Below are positions 1 through 7,999 of a DNA stretch of 64,000 bases, one piece after another. The notes beneath the pieces are model-generated. The model made no database searches. It saw only the letters and a list, made by a program, of their open reading frames with translations, and was not told the DNA's origin. Made by a program: the position numbers and the translations under genes. How positions within the stretch are numbered: the first letter of the stretch is position 1; every line of letters begins with the position of its first letter. The stretch lies in the NCBI RefSeq assembly GCF_003002095.1, contig NZ_PVZC01000004.1:1-64000 (forward strand), written 5' to 3'. This DNA is from Allonocardiopsis opalescens. GTDB lineage: Bacteria; Actinomycetota; Actinomycetes; Streptosporangiales; Streptosporangiaceae.

Positions 1-389
1 GATTGGTCGTCCTTGTGTGTGTCGGGGTCGGATCGGTCGGGGTCGGTTTGCTGGTTGAGGAGTGCGCGGACGTCGTGGGCGGTGTAGCGGCGGTGTCCGC
101 CGAGGGTGCGGATGTAGGTGAGGCGTCCTTGGCGGGCCCAGCTGGAGACGGTCTTGGGGTGCACCCGGAAGAGGTGGGCGACTTCTTGGGCGGTCATGAG
201 TTCGGGCAGTTCGCCTTGGAGTTCTTCGGGGAGGGGTGGGCGTTCGGGTAGGCGGTTGGGGTCGAACCAGTAGTGGCCGCTGATGAAGGCGGCGAAGATT
301 TCGTTGTTTTCGGCCATCGCTTTGAGTGCCTGCGGGGTGCGGCCGGAGAGGCGTGCGGCTTCTCCGAGCGGGACGTAGGCGGCGGGCAT
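1..389 (-). CDS. BldC/MerR-like helix-turn-helix protein (3' end off window)
   Basis: At least 129 residues are readable and no stop is reached before the window edge. The second half carries a MerR/BldC-type winged helix-turn-helix (MTAQEVAHLFRVHPKTVSSW, then WARQGRLTYIRTLGGHRRY), the usual DNA-binding signature of small actinobacterial developmental regulators. The first 45 residues (PLGEAARLSGRTPQALKAM) look like a second, divergent helix-turn-helix, so the protein may carry two DNA-contacting modules. The start is the ATG at 389-387, with AAGGA about 11 bases upstream. It is the last readable gene of a minus-strand set with the ATPase and XRE genes. The target is unknown. Confidence 0.8.
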   Translation of the reverse strand, partial: MPAAYVPLGEAARLSGRTPQALKAMAENNEIFAAFISGHYWFDPNRLPERPPLPEELQGELPELMTAQEVAHLFRVHPKTVSSWARQGRLTYIRTLGGHRRYTAHDVRALLNQQTDPDRSDPDTHKDDQ

Positions 390-1072
390 GGTGGTTGGGG
401 TCCTTGAGGGCGGGGCGCGCATGGGCGCGCCGGAGACGGATCAGGGTGGTGTGGTGGGTCCCGGCCGCGGGGGGAGTGTCCCCCTGAGGGCCGCGCCGCC
501 CCTGTTTGGGGCAGGTCGGGGGCGGGTGGCCGCTCGACCCCCGCGACCGGGACGATCAGGGCCGGTCGGCGCGCGGGTCCGGCACGGACCATCTCGGTCC
601 GGGCGCGGCGCTGGGCGGCGCTAGGGGGACCGCCGGACGGCTCGGGCCAGTGCAGCTCGAAGTGGACGGTGCGCCCGGTGGCATCGGCCCGGTCCCCGTA
701 CGCGTCGGCCAGCGCGGCGACCAGCGCCAGGCCCCGTCCGCCGAGGGCGTCGGGGCCGCTCATCGCGTAGCGGGGGTGGGTTCGGGTGCGGTTGCCCGCG
801 TCGTCGCACTCCACCCGCACCCAGCCGGAACCGCTGTGCACCCGCAAGCCGAACCGGCCACCCGGGGCGCCAGAAGCGGTATGGGTGAGCGCGTTGGTGG
901 CCAGCTCCGACACCAGCAGCAGCGCGGTATCCGCCACCTCGTCCGGCACCCGGTTGTCGTCGAGTACCCGCCGCACCCACCGCCGCGCCTGGGCCACCGA
1001 CGCGGCCACACCCGCAAACCGCCGATCCACCGTCCCCGGCATCACGATCACGGCACCGCCCAAAGCGATCAC
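194..1072 (-). CDS. RsbW-like ATP-binding protein (HATPase_c_2, anti-sigma/regulatory kinase type)
   Basis: Residues about 12-145 form a GHKL ATPase fold: N-box SELATNALTH, a G1-like region with CDDAG, and G2 GGRGLALVAAL. This is the anti-sigma-factor/serine kinase family of actinobacteria, which bind ATP and usually a sigma factor or anti-anti-sigma partner. The frame stays open for about 150 further Pro/Arg/Ser-rich residues and runs 196 bases into the downstream HTH gene in another frame. That tail may be real but disordered, or only an open high-GC frame. The ATG overlaps the stop of the upstream gene (ATGA at 1069-1072), implying translational coupling. The sigma partner is not visible here. 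Confidence 0.8.
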   Translation of the reverse strand: MIALGGAVIVMPGTVDRRFAGVAASVAQARRWVRRVLDDNRVPDEVADTALLLVSELATNALTHTASGAPGGRFGLRVHSGSGWVRVECDDAGNRTRTHPRYAMSGPDALGGRGLALVAALADAYGDRADATGRTVHFELHWPEPSGGPPSAAQRRARTEMVRAGPARRPALIVPVAGVERPPAPDLPQTGAARPSGGHSPRGRDPPHHPDPSPARPCAPRPQGPQPPCPPPTSRSEKPHASPAAPRRHSKRWPKTTKSSPPSSAATTGSTPTAYPNAHPSPKNSKANCPNS

Positions 1073-1500
1073 CGCACAGCCGCCTCGACCAAGGCATCCG
1101 AACCCTCACACCGCCCCCGCGCCGACGCGCGCTCATGCGCGACCAGGTAGGGACGGACCAGGGCGGGGAACGCGCCGGTGGGCATGTCCTCGACGGCCCA
1201 CGTCTCCGTACGCTCTGACACCGATTCCGAATGCGACCGCAGCGGCGGCAACCGGCGCCCGACCACCCCACTCCCACCGCGACACTCCGCGATCGGCACG
1301 AAATGGCCTGCGTGCCGAAAGAGACGAAGGACAAGGCTACGCACGCCGCCGTACCGGGACGTGGAGCCGCCTTCGGCGTCCAGAATTCTCCGGACGCGAC
1401 CGACGCGCCGGAGCTCAGTGTGGGTCGTCAGGCCGGGACCGGTGTCCTCGCCGATAAGAGACGTGGATGTGCTCATGTCGGGACGGTAAGGCGTCCCCAT
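1069..1500 (-). CDS. Conserved-looking hypothetical protein, 143 aa
   Basis: No domain is recognised. It sits 39 bases after the XRE regulator and overlaps the ATPase start by ATGA, so it is probably co-transcribed with both. The sequence is basic and soluble-looking, with no membrane segment; the core LRLFRHAGHFVPIAECR is the most protein-like stretch. The ATG at 1500 has GAAGG about 8 bases upstream. An internal ATG at 1476 (MSTSTSLIGEDTG) would shorten it by eight residues but lacks a good ribosome site. It may be a small partner of the regulator-ATPase pair. Confidence 0.6.
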   Translation of the reverse strand: MGTPYRPDMSTSTSLIGEDTGPGLTTHTELRRVGRVRRILDAEGGSTSRYGGVRSLVLRLFRHAGHFVPIAECRGGSGVVGRRLPPLRSHSESVSERTETWAVEDMPTGAFPALVRPYLVAHERASARGRCEGSDALVEAAVR

Positions 1501-1539
1501 GCGCGTGGCCTTCAGGAAATTGAAGGCTCTTCGAGGCGG

Positions 1540-2739
1540 TCAGATCACGCCCATTCGCCACGCGATGCCGCGAAGCTCCCGGCCCACGGCGGTTGTCAGT
1601 GATTGTTCGAGCAGAGAGGCGACCAGTTCCCGCATCAGGGGCTCGTTGCGCAGCTGCGCCGAGGACAGCCGCTCGGCGCGACGCAGTTCCGCGACCGCCT
1701 GCGGAGCACGGCTGAGCATGGAGAACGCGCGTGCCTTCTCCATCGCCAGGGCCGCCCGCCGATTGTTTGAGGCCAAGGAGCGCAGATCGACTTCCGCCGC
1801 GTACTCCAGAGCCTTTCCCGGGTCCTCGGCTTCCACCGCGAGCGAGGTGCGCCATACGCCGACGTTGGACCGGCCGAACAGTTCCCACGCGTCGGGGTCG
1901 TCGCCGAGCGGCGCGGCGAGCCGGGCCGCTTCTTCCGCATGGTCCTTGGCACTGTCATGGTCCCGGTCGACCTGGCAGGCCAAGGCGGCCGACAGGCGGA
2001 GCATCCCGTACACCTGGTGCGCGAAAACGTCATCGCCGATGTGCGGCTCCAGCTCATCCGCGATCTTCGGAGTGGCCATGAGCGCTCGGGACTTGTTGGT
2101 GGAGCTGCGGGCGTGCGCGCTGGTGAACGCCGCGGCCGCCTTCCACGTCGGATCGCCCAGCCGGGCCGCCGCCTGTCGGCCGCGGTCGGCGCTGATCCAG
2201 GCCAGGTCGGTCTGACTGAAGTGCCGCAGCATGATCACAGTCAGTGCGCACGTCCTGATCAGCAGCCGCAGCGCTTCACCGCGGTCGGGCTCGGGCGCGG
2301 TCACCGAGGACACGTGCACTTCGTTCAGCACCCCGGGCAGCGTGCCCATCATCGCCTCATAACGGGCGTCCCGCAGTGCCGAGTCCAGCGAACGCACCTC
2401 GTCGGCCAGTACGGCCACCGGACGCGTGGACACGTCGGGCGGATCGTCCAGCGAGGACTCGTGCAAGATCTGGCGCAGCCGCTCCAGATTCAGCGGCCGC
2501 ATGCGGGCCTGGATTCCCGGTGCGGGCTCGCCGAGGATGTCGTCGGCAGCGACTTCCAGCGCTTCGGCGATCGCCGCGATATCGGACCGCTTCTCGAGAT
2601 GGAGCCGGCCGTTCTCGACCATGGACACCCACCCGGTCGAGCGCCCGATCAGCCCGGCGAGCACAGCCTGGCTCACACCCCGAAACCGTCGTGCCGCACG
2701 CACGTTCTGGCCGATGGTCGGCGTGCCGTCCTCGCTCAT
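1540..2739 (-). CDS. XRE-family transcriptional regulator with helical (TPR-like) C-terminal region
   Basis: Residues about 8-68 form a Cro/C1 helix-turn-helix (IGQNVRAARRFRGVSQAVLA, then STGWVSMVENGR). The remaining 330 residues are almost entirely amphipathic helices rich in Ala and Leu, as in actinobacterial XRE regulators with a TPR-like sensory region. It would bind DNA and probably sense a peptide, protein or small ligand. The ATG at 2739 has GGGGG about 7 bases upstream. It heads the minus-strand set leading to the small unknown protein and the RsbW-like ATPase. The frame is complete, unlike the next upstream paralogue. Confidence 0.85.
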   Translation of the reverse strand: MSEDGTPTIGQNVRAARRFRGVSQAVLAGLIGRSTGWVSMVENGRLHLEKRSDIAAIAEALEVAADDILGEPAPGIQARMRPLNLERLRQILHESSLDDPPDVSTRPVAVLADEVRSLDSALRDARYEAMMGTLPGVLNEVHVSSVTAPEPDRGEALRLLIRTCALTVIMLRHFSQTDLAWISADRGRQAAARLGDPTWKAAAAFTSAHARSSTNKSRALMATPKIADELEPHIGDDVFAHQVYGMLRLSAALACQVDRDHDSAKDHAEEAARLAAPLGDDPDAWELFGRSNVGVWRTSLAVEAEDPGKALEYAAEVDLRSLASNNRRAALAMEKARAFSMLSRAPQAVAELRRAERLSSAQLRNEPLMRELVASLLEQSLTTAVGRELRGIAWRMGVI

Positions 2740-2819
2740 GCCGTGCCCCCGCGCCTGTCGTCCTGCCCCGACCGAACACCGTCAGGGTATGGTCCGGGCA
2801 CGGCCATTGTCAGAGGCTC

Positions 2820-4069
2820 CTACCGACTGAGTGTGCTTCGGCTCGTCCGGCCGATCTCGTCGGCGAGGACGTCGGCCCGCCGCCGCAACTCGGGCGGGCC
2901 CTCGGTCAGCTCCAGCACGATCCGCTTGGCGTATCCGTTGTAGCGGGTCGTCTCCGGTGCTTCCCGGTGTGCCTGTTCGAGCGTGCCGAGAGCGGTGACG
3001 GCGTCATTGGCGAGGTGGTGGGCGCGGGCGACCTCGATGAGGTGGCGGCCGCGCCGGGGGCGGGAGGGGATGAGGCCGGCCTTGGTGCGCCGGGCCGCCC
3101 GCACGCTGTCGGTGCCACGGCGCAGCTCCACGTCCAGGGTGACGGCGTGCGGGCCCATGATGACGCGCGAGAAGCTGGTCATCCGGTCGTAGTAGTCGGC
3201 GGGCAGGCGGGCCGCCACCTCGTCGGCCCTGGCCCAGTGCCCCCATGCGGTGCCGTGCGCGTCGCGCCGCGCCGCCGTGTGGCCCGCCTCGAACTGGAGC
3301 GCTCCCCAGATCGCCCGGACCTCGTCTTCGGCGTCGGCGAGCAGCGGCTCCAGGTACTCCAGCACGTCGCGGTTGACCGCCTCGGCCGCGTCCCACTCGC
3401 CCGCGTCGCGGTGCGCCTGGGTGAGCAGCCACGCGGCGCCGCCGATGGCGCGAGGGTCGGCCGACTCCTGCGCCGCGGCCATCGACCGTTCGGCGACCCG
3501 CCACAGCAGCGCGGCGTCCGGCTGGTAGGCGAGGTAGAACTGGCACAGGTTGAGGACTTCGGCCAGCGCCGCCTGGGCGTGGCGCCGGGCGTCCCCCTCG
3601 CTCATACGCACGGCCGCCTGCGCGTCGCGGATCAGGCCGGGTAGCAGGCCGCCAAGCACGGTCCGGTGGTCCGGCGCGGAATGGCGGGCGGCCCACGCGC
3701 GTGCGATACGGGCACGCAGATGCCGCAGCCGGGGCGGCGCGCCGACGGGGCGAGCGGATAGGCATTGAGCGCGGCCCGCACCTCGGGCAGCGCGGCGTGT
3801 CCCGGTCCACTGAACATGTGGGTGGGCATCGACTGGTCGCCGGTCAACTCGGCGAGGTCGCGCACGCGCAGGGCTTCGGCGAGCCGAACCAGCATCGGCA
3901 AGCGGGGCGGCTGGAGCCGACCGACCTCGACGGCCTTCACCCACGAGCCCGACTTGCCGACGAGCCCGCCCAGCACCTCCCGGGTCATGCCGCGACGCGT
4001 CCGCAGCAGCTTCAGCCGCTGGCCCAGCGTCAGATCAGGACCATCGTCGTGCGCACTCGTCCCGGCCAT
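2820..4069 (-). pseudogene. XRE-family regulator broken by a single frameshift
   Basis: Two frames together make one normal-length XRE regulator. The 5' part (from ATG 4069, MAGTSAHDDGPDLTLGQRLK) encodes the helix-turn-helix and reads to ALNAYPLAP. Homologous sense then continues in the -1 frame (GAPPRLRHLRARIARAW) to a stop at 2820. The switch falls at a G run at 3747-3750 (C run in coding sense); adding one base there restores a continuous protein of about 415 residues. Either the gene is inactivated, is phase-variable, or the base is a sequencing error. An alternative start at 4084 has GGGA upstream. The helical C-terminal half resembles that of the neighbouring intact XRE gene. Confidence 0.75.
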
Positions 4070-4168
4070 GATGAGACCCCGCATCCGTGGTCCCGTCAGC
4101 ATCGTCACGTTCAGAGTACGGCGCGGAGTCGATCGGTGTCATTGGGGCCTTCGTCCCGTCCCAGCCGG

Positions 4169-4624
4169 TCAGTCGGGAGGCTCCGACTCCGCCCCGCCCC
4201 CATGGCGCCGCGCCAGGAGTCGGGCCAGCATCCGGTGCAGGGTGCGGACGTCCTCGGGGGGCCAGCCTGCGGTGAGGTCGGTGAAGACGGCCTCCTGCCA
4301 GGTGTGGGCGTCGCGCAGGAGTTCGGTGCCCTTGTCGGTGACTAAGACGGCGCGGCGGCGGGCGTCGTCGGCGGAGACGGCTTTGCGCAGGTAGCCGCGG
4401 TCGACGGCGCGGGCGATGAGGCGGCTGGCGCCGGACTGGTCGATGCCGAGTTCGTCGGCGACCTCGTTGACGGTCGCGCCGCCGGAGTGCCGGCAGGCGG
4501 CCACCGCCTCGGTGACCTGGACGTCGCGGCCGGTGTCGGTGGAGCCGTCGAAGGCGTTCCAGCGGCGGGCCCAGTAGCGCACGACGTGGAACAGGGTCTG
4601 GCCCGGGCCTTCGCCGCCGTCCAT
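4169..4624 (-). CDS. MarR-family transcriptional regulator
   Basis: The 151-residue protein has the MarR winged-helix core: helix-turn-helix VNEVADELGIDQSGASRLIA, then the wing RGYLRKAVSADDARRRAVLV with the DxRxR signature. MarR dimers bind palindromes and are released by small phenolic or oxidant ligands. The ATG at 4624 is preceded by GGGAGG; a GTG at 4645 gives seven more residues but has no ribosome site. It is divergent from the SnoaL-like gene at 4754, and two palindromes in the gap overlap its own promoter, so it very likely represses itself and its neighbour. Confidence 0.88.
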   Translation of the reverse strand: MDGGEGPGQTLFHVVRYWARRWNAFDGSTDTGRDVQVTEAVAACRHSGGATVNEVADELGIDQSGASRLIARAVDRGYLRKAVSADDARRRAVLVTDKGTELLRDAHTWQEAVFTDLTAGWPPEDVRTLHRMLARLLARRHGGGAESEPPD

Positions 4625-4677
4625 CCGCCCTCCCGCGAGCGACACCGACCGACAAGGATCCGGCCCTGCGACCGGAA

Positions 4678-4705
4678 AGTGTATGCGAATCGCATACTAT
4701 TTCAA
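4678..4705 (-). promoter_or_regulatory. Promoter of the MarR gene
   Basis: On the minus strand TTGAAA (4705-4700) and TACACT (4683-4678) are separated by 16 bases, a good housekeeping-type promoter for this genome. Operator 1 fills the spacer and -10, and operator 2 lies just upstream over the -35, so bound repressor would block polymerase directly. Confidence 0.6.
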
Positions 4706-4717
4706 TGCGGATCGCAT
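4681..4717. promoter_or_regulatory. Two MarR operator palindromes
   Basis: Operator 1 is GTATGCG-AAT-CGCATAC at 4681-4697 (7-base arms, perfect). Operator 2 is ATGCG-GAT-CGCAT at 4705-4717 (5-base perfect core with the right flank TAC shared with operator 1). Their centres are 22 bases apart, about two helical turns, so two dimers could sit on the same face. They lie between the divergent marR (start 4624) and SnoaL-like gene (start 4754). Confidence 0.8.
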
Positions 4718-4753
4718 ACGAAATCGGTCTATAGCGTACGGAGGGGTGCGGGG

Positions 4754-5131
4754 ATGAGTGACGACTGGGGTCCCGTGCACGGGTGGCACCGCGCCGTGAA
4801 CGAGCGCGACACCGACGAGGCGCGCCGCGTCGCCGCGCCCGGCATCGTGCTCGGGGGACCGAAGGGCACCGCCGCCGGGGTGGACGTCTTCGTCGAGTGG
4901 ATCACCCGCTCCGGGATCCGGCTGGTGCCGGTGGCCTGGCATCCCGTGGACGGCCGCCGCGTGGTGGTGGAGCAGGACGCCACCTGGCCGGGCAACCCGG
5001 CCGTCCCGCCGGACGCGCCGCCGGTCCGTACCGCCACCCTCTTCACCGTCGACGGCGGCCGCGTCGCGGCCGCGCTCCGCTACGACGAGGGCGCCGAAGC
5101 CGCCCTCCGCGCCGCCCGCGACCAGCCGTGA
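4754..5131 (+). CDS. SnoaL-like / NTF2-fold protein
   Basis: The 125-residue protein has the pattern of the SnoaL/NTF2-like superfamily: an N-terminal helix with WHRAVNERDTDEARRVAAPG, then beta strands with conserved hydrophobic spacing to the C-terminus. Members are small cone-shaped proteins acting as isomerases, hydrolases or ligand carriers; no catalytic residue is clear enough to name a reaction. The start ATG has GAGGGGTGCGGGG upstream. A TAGCGT -10-like hexamer (4732-4737) follows the two MarR operators, so the gene is probably derepressed when the MarR ligand is present. It may handle or detoxify that ligand, which is inference. Confidence 0.75.
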   Translation: MSDDWGPVHGWHRAVNERDTDEARRVAAPGIVLGGPKGTAAGVDVFVEWITRSGIRLVPVAWHPVDGRRVVVEQDATWPGNPAVPPDAPPVRTATLFTVDGGRVAAALRYDEGAEAALRAARDQP

Positions 5132-5318
5132 GGGCGCACCCTCCGCCAAGGCCCAGACCGACGCACCGCCCGGTCGGCGGGTGTACCGAACCGCTCGGGG
5201 ACGAACGATTCGGGTGAACGGCGGCCGCCCTTCGCAAAGAAAAGGCGATCCGCGCTGGGCCTTCGCACGTATCCGTATCGCTACCTATCGTCATCGCCCG
5301 CGGCACTACGCTGTCGGG

Positions 5319-6863
5319 GTGACTGGGCGCGATGAACAGGTGGACCTGGACCCCGATCTGGTGGCGATCATGCGCCACGAAGGGGTCGACGTGACCGATC
5401 CGGTGGCCGTGCAGAACTGGCTCGAACAGACGCTGTCCGACGGCCCGGCCTGCGACTCTCCGCTGGCCGGAGACTTCGGCTTCCTGGACGAGATGCTGGA
5501 CGAGGCGGGCGCCGCCGACTCCCAGCTGCCCGCTCTCTCGCCGGTGCGGCTGCCCTCCGAGGAGCAGCTGGCGCGCGCCGCCGCCGGATCGCGCATCCAC
5601 ACGATGATCGACCGCTTCGCGGTCTGGCTGGAGACGGCCGACCCCGACTACACCGAGGACGGGGTGCTCGGCCCCGAGCACGCCCGCGCCGCCGCCCGCG
5701 CCCTGGGCATCGGCGCCAGCACCGAGGCGCCCGAGCGCGCCGCCGTGCCGCCGCAGACCGGCCCCGGCCAGCCGCTGGGCTCCGCGCCCGTCGACGGCGC
5801 CCACCCCGACCTGCTGCGCGTCATGCGGCTCGCGCTCGCCTCCGGCGTCGGCGCCGAGACCGCACGCGGCCTGCGGGTCGCCCCTGAGCGGCCCCGGCTG
5901 GCCCCGCTGGGCGATGGCGAGCTGCTTGAGGCCTGGCTGGAGTGCTTCGCCACCCTGACCGACCAGAGCGAGTACTGCCTGCTGCCCGAGCACGACGGCT
6001 TCCACCTGGCCGAGCGCGTGGTGGGCCTGCTCATCTACGGGCTGTACGTCGGCGGGCGCCTGCGCCCGCTCACCGAGGAGCTGGCCCAGCTCATCGAGGA
6101 CGTCCTCGCCGACGAGCGGATCGACGGCGAGCGCGCCGAGCGGCTGCGCGGTACCGCGCTGGCCGCCTCGGTGGCCGCGGTCGAGCGGCTGGCCGCGCAC
6201 GGCGCGCTGGACGTCGACCCGGCCGGCCGCGTCACCCTCACCCCGCTCGGCCTGTGGGGCGCGCACGAGCTGTTCGACGCCGCCGGGCTGGCCGCGCCGG
6301 TCCTCGGCGGCTACGCGCGGGCGTCGGCCGCCGAACTCGTCGAGGCGCTGGCCGGGTACGACGACGCCGAGACGGCCGAGGAGTTCGAGGGCTGGGCCGC
6401 GCAGCGGCCCGCCACCGAGGCCGCCCGCGAACTGGTGGAGGTGGCGCGCGACGGCGACAGCCGCAGCCGCGCGCTCGCGATGGAGCTGATCGGGCGGCTC
6501 GGCCCCGACACCGAGCCCGCCGTGCGCGCCGCGCTGCGCGAGCCGGTGGTGCGGCCCTACGCCTGGCGGCTGCTCACCGACTGGAAGCGCGACCCCGGCG
6601 GCGAGCTGACCGCCGCCGAGCGCGCCTGGCTCGCGGTCGACTCCGTCGCCGCCCTCGCCGAGGCCAGCGACCCGCAGGGCTTCGCCGACGCGCTCCTCGA
6701 CGTGGTCCCCGTCGACCGCCCCGAACTGGTGGACGAGCTGTGGCAGGCCGACCACCCCCAGACCGGCACCGCGCTGGACCTCCTCGGCCAGCTCCACCCC
6801 GACGCCCGCGTCGCCGAGCGGGCCCGCCGCGCCGCCGCCAAGGTCAAGGCCAAGACGCTCTAG
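5319..6863 (+). CDS. Hypothetical protein, about 514 aa, helical
   Basis: No family is recognised. The protein is acidic and strongly helical. It begins VTGRDEQVDLDPDLVAIMRH, has a middle section rich in Ala/Leu/Glu (repeat-like AEFVE and ARDGDSRSRALAMELIGRLG stretches reminiscent of HEAT/ARM helices) and ends in a basic AAAKVKAKTL tail. It has no signal peptide or membrane segment. GTG at 5319 is chosen because TACGCT (5307-5312) lies six bases before it, suggesting a leaderless message, and because the upstream in-frame sequence is low-quality coding. It is followed by a short unknown gene in the same direction. Confidence 0.8.
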   Translation: MTGRDEQVDLDPDLVAIMRHEGVDVTDPVAVQNWLEQTLSDGPACDSPLAGDFGFLDEMLDEAGAADSQLPALSPVRLPSEEQLARAAAGSRIHTMIDRFAVWLETADPDYTEDGVLGPEHARAAARALGIGASTEAPERAAVPPQTGPGQPLGSAPVDGAHPDLLRVMRLALASGVGAETARGLRVAPERPRLAPLGDGELLEAWLECFATLTDQSEYCLLPEHDGFHLAERVVGLLIYGLYVGGRLRPLTEELAQLIEDVLADERIDGERAERLRGTALAASVAAVERLAAHGALDVDPAGRVTLTPLGLWGAHELFDAAGLAAPVLGGYARASAAELVEALAGYDDAETAEEFEGWAAQRPATEAARELVEVARDGDSRSRALAMELIGRLGPDTEPAVRAALREPVVRPYAWRLLTDWKRDPGGELTAAERAWLAVDSVAALAEASDPQGFADALLDVVPVDRPELVDELWQADHPQTGTALDLLGQLHPDARVAERARRAAAKVKAKTL

Positions 6864-6958
6864 CCGGGCGCCGTCCCCGTCCTCCGGCTGTGGCGGACCC
6901 GGCGCGCTCGGGTACTGGTGCCCCCGTGGCAAGGTACGGCGAGCCGAGGAGCGGACCC

Positions 6959-7303
6959 ATGGCCCAGACCGCGGCGGACGACTGGCGGGTCGATCCGTGG
7001 ATGCCCTACCGCGAACTGCTGCACGTGGTGGAGTGGTTCTACAACCCCGACGTGGCCCGGCCCGACGGGCCCGCGGCGCTGCGGCGCCTGGTGTACGCCG
7101 TCGAGCACCGCGGCGCCGTCAGCTCCCGGCACGACATCCCGCGCTTCCTCGCCGAACTCCGCTCCGCCCTGCACGACCCGGGCCGGGTGCGGCCGGGGGC
7201 GCTCAAGGACGCGGCCGCCTACACCGACGAGGACGACGCCGCCTTCCTGGTCCGGGTCTGGTGCGACATCTACCCGGACCGACCCTGCCCGCTGGGCGGC
7301 TGA
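6959..7303 (+). CDS. Hypothetical protein, 114 aa
   Basis: This small acidic protein begins MAQTAADDWRVDPWMPYREL, with aromatic-rich motifs ELLHVVEWFYNP and VRVWCDIYPD. No domain is recognised and there are no membrane segments. The ATG has a strong AGGAG nine bases upstream. It lies 95 bases after the 514-residue unknown gene and ahead of def; whether it shares a transcript with either is unclear. Confidence 0.75.
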   Translation: MAQTAADDWRVDPWMPYRELLHVVEWFYNPDVARPDGPAALRRLVYAVEHRGAVSSRHDIPRFLAELRSALHDPGRVRPGALKDAAAYTDEDDAAFLVRVWCDIYPDRPCPLGG

Positions 7304-7452
7304 GCCGGGCGGTCGGCCGCGCCCCCGTGTCGGCGGGGAATGGGAACGGGGCGGTGAACGTAGACTTGATCGGCGGGTGAACGCCCCGGCCGCGCCCCGT
7401 CCGCCGGTGCCGCCGCCCGCGGCCCACGACCGCCGCCCCTCGAGGAGCCCCC

Positions 7453-7998
7453 GTGCCGATCCAGCCCATCCGCCTGTTCGGAGACCCCGTGCTGCGCACG
7501 CCGGCCGAGCCGGTCAGGGACTTCGACAAGGAGTTGCAGCGGCTGGTCTCCGACCTCACCGACACCATGCTGGACGCGAACGGCGCCGGGCTGGCCGCGC
7601 CGCAGATCGGCGTCTCGCTGCGCGTGTTCACCTACAACGTCGACGAGGTCGTCGGCCACCTGGTGAACCCGGTGCTCGACCTCGGCGAGGAGTGCGAGAC
7701 GGGCGATGAGGGCTGCCTGTCCATCCCCGACCTCAGCTTCCCCACCTCCCGCGCGCTGAGAGCCGTGGCCAAGGGCTTCGACATGCACGGCGAGCCCGTC
7801 ACCATCGAGGGCACCGACCTGCTGGCCCGCTGCATCCAGCACGAGACCGACCACCTCGACGGGATCCTGTTCGTCGACCGCCTCGACCCCGAGCAGCGGA
7901 AGCTGGCCATGAAGGCCATCCGCGAGGCCGAGTGGTCCGGGCTCACCCCGCCCACCGTCAAGGTCTCGCCGCACCCCACCTTCGGAAAAGGAATCTAG
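7453..7998 (+). CDS. def: Peptide deformylase
   Basis: Removes the N-formyl group from nascent proteins at the ribosome exit. All three family motifs are present: [10 protein letters not shown] (residues 44-53), EGCLSIP (86-92, metal ligand Cys88) and QHETDHLDG (129-137, metal ligands His130 and His134, catalytic Glu131). The 181-residue length is normal. GTG at 7453 follows GAGGAGCCCCC. It is directly followed by fmt, which adds the formyl group to initiator tRNA, so the two halves of the formylation cycle form one operon. A weak stress-promoter-like GGAAT-N18-GTA lies upstream at 7337-7362. Confidence 0.97.
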   Translation: MPIQPIRLFGDPVLRTPAEPVRDFDKELQRLVSDLTDTMLDANGAGLAAPQIGVSLRVFTYNVDEVVGHLVNPVLDLGEECETGDEGCLSIPDLSFPTSRALRAVAKGFDMHGEPVTIEGTDLLARCIQHETDHLDGILFVDRLDPEQRKLAMKAIREAEWSGLTPPTVKVSPHPTFGKGI

Positions 7999-7999
7999 C

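Noticed and set aside
5043-6932. A 629-codon minus-strand frame opposite the 514-residue unknown gene
   Set aside because: The composition is repetitive Gly/Val/Gln and it has no start context; the plus-strand frame has normal protein composition and a promoter-like hexamer.
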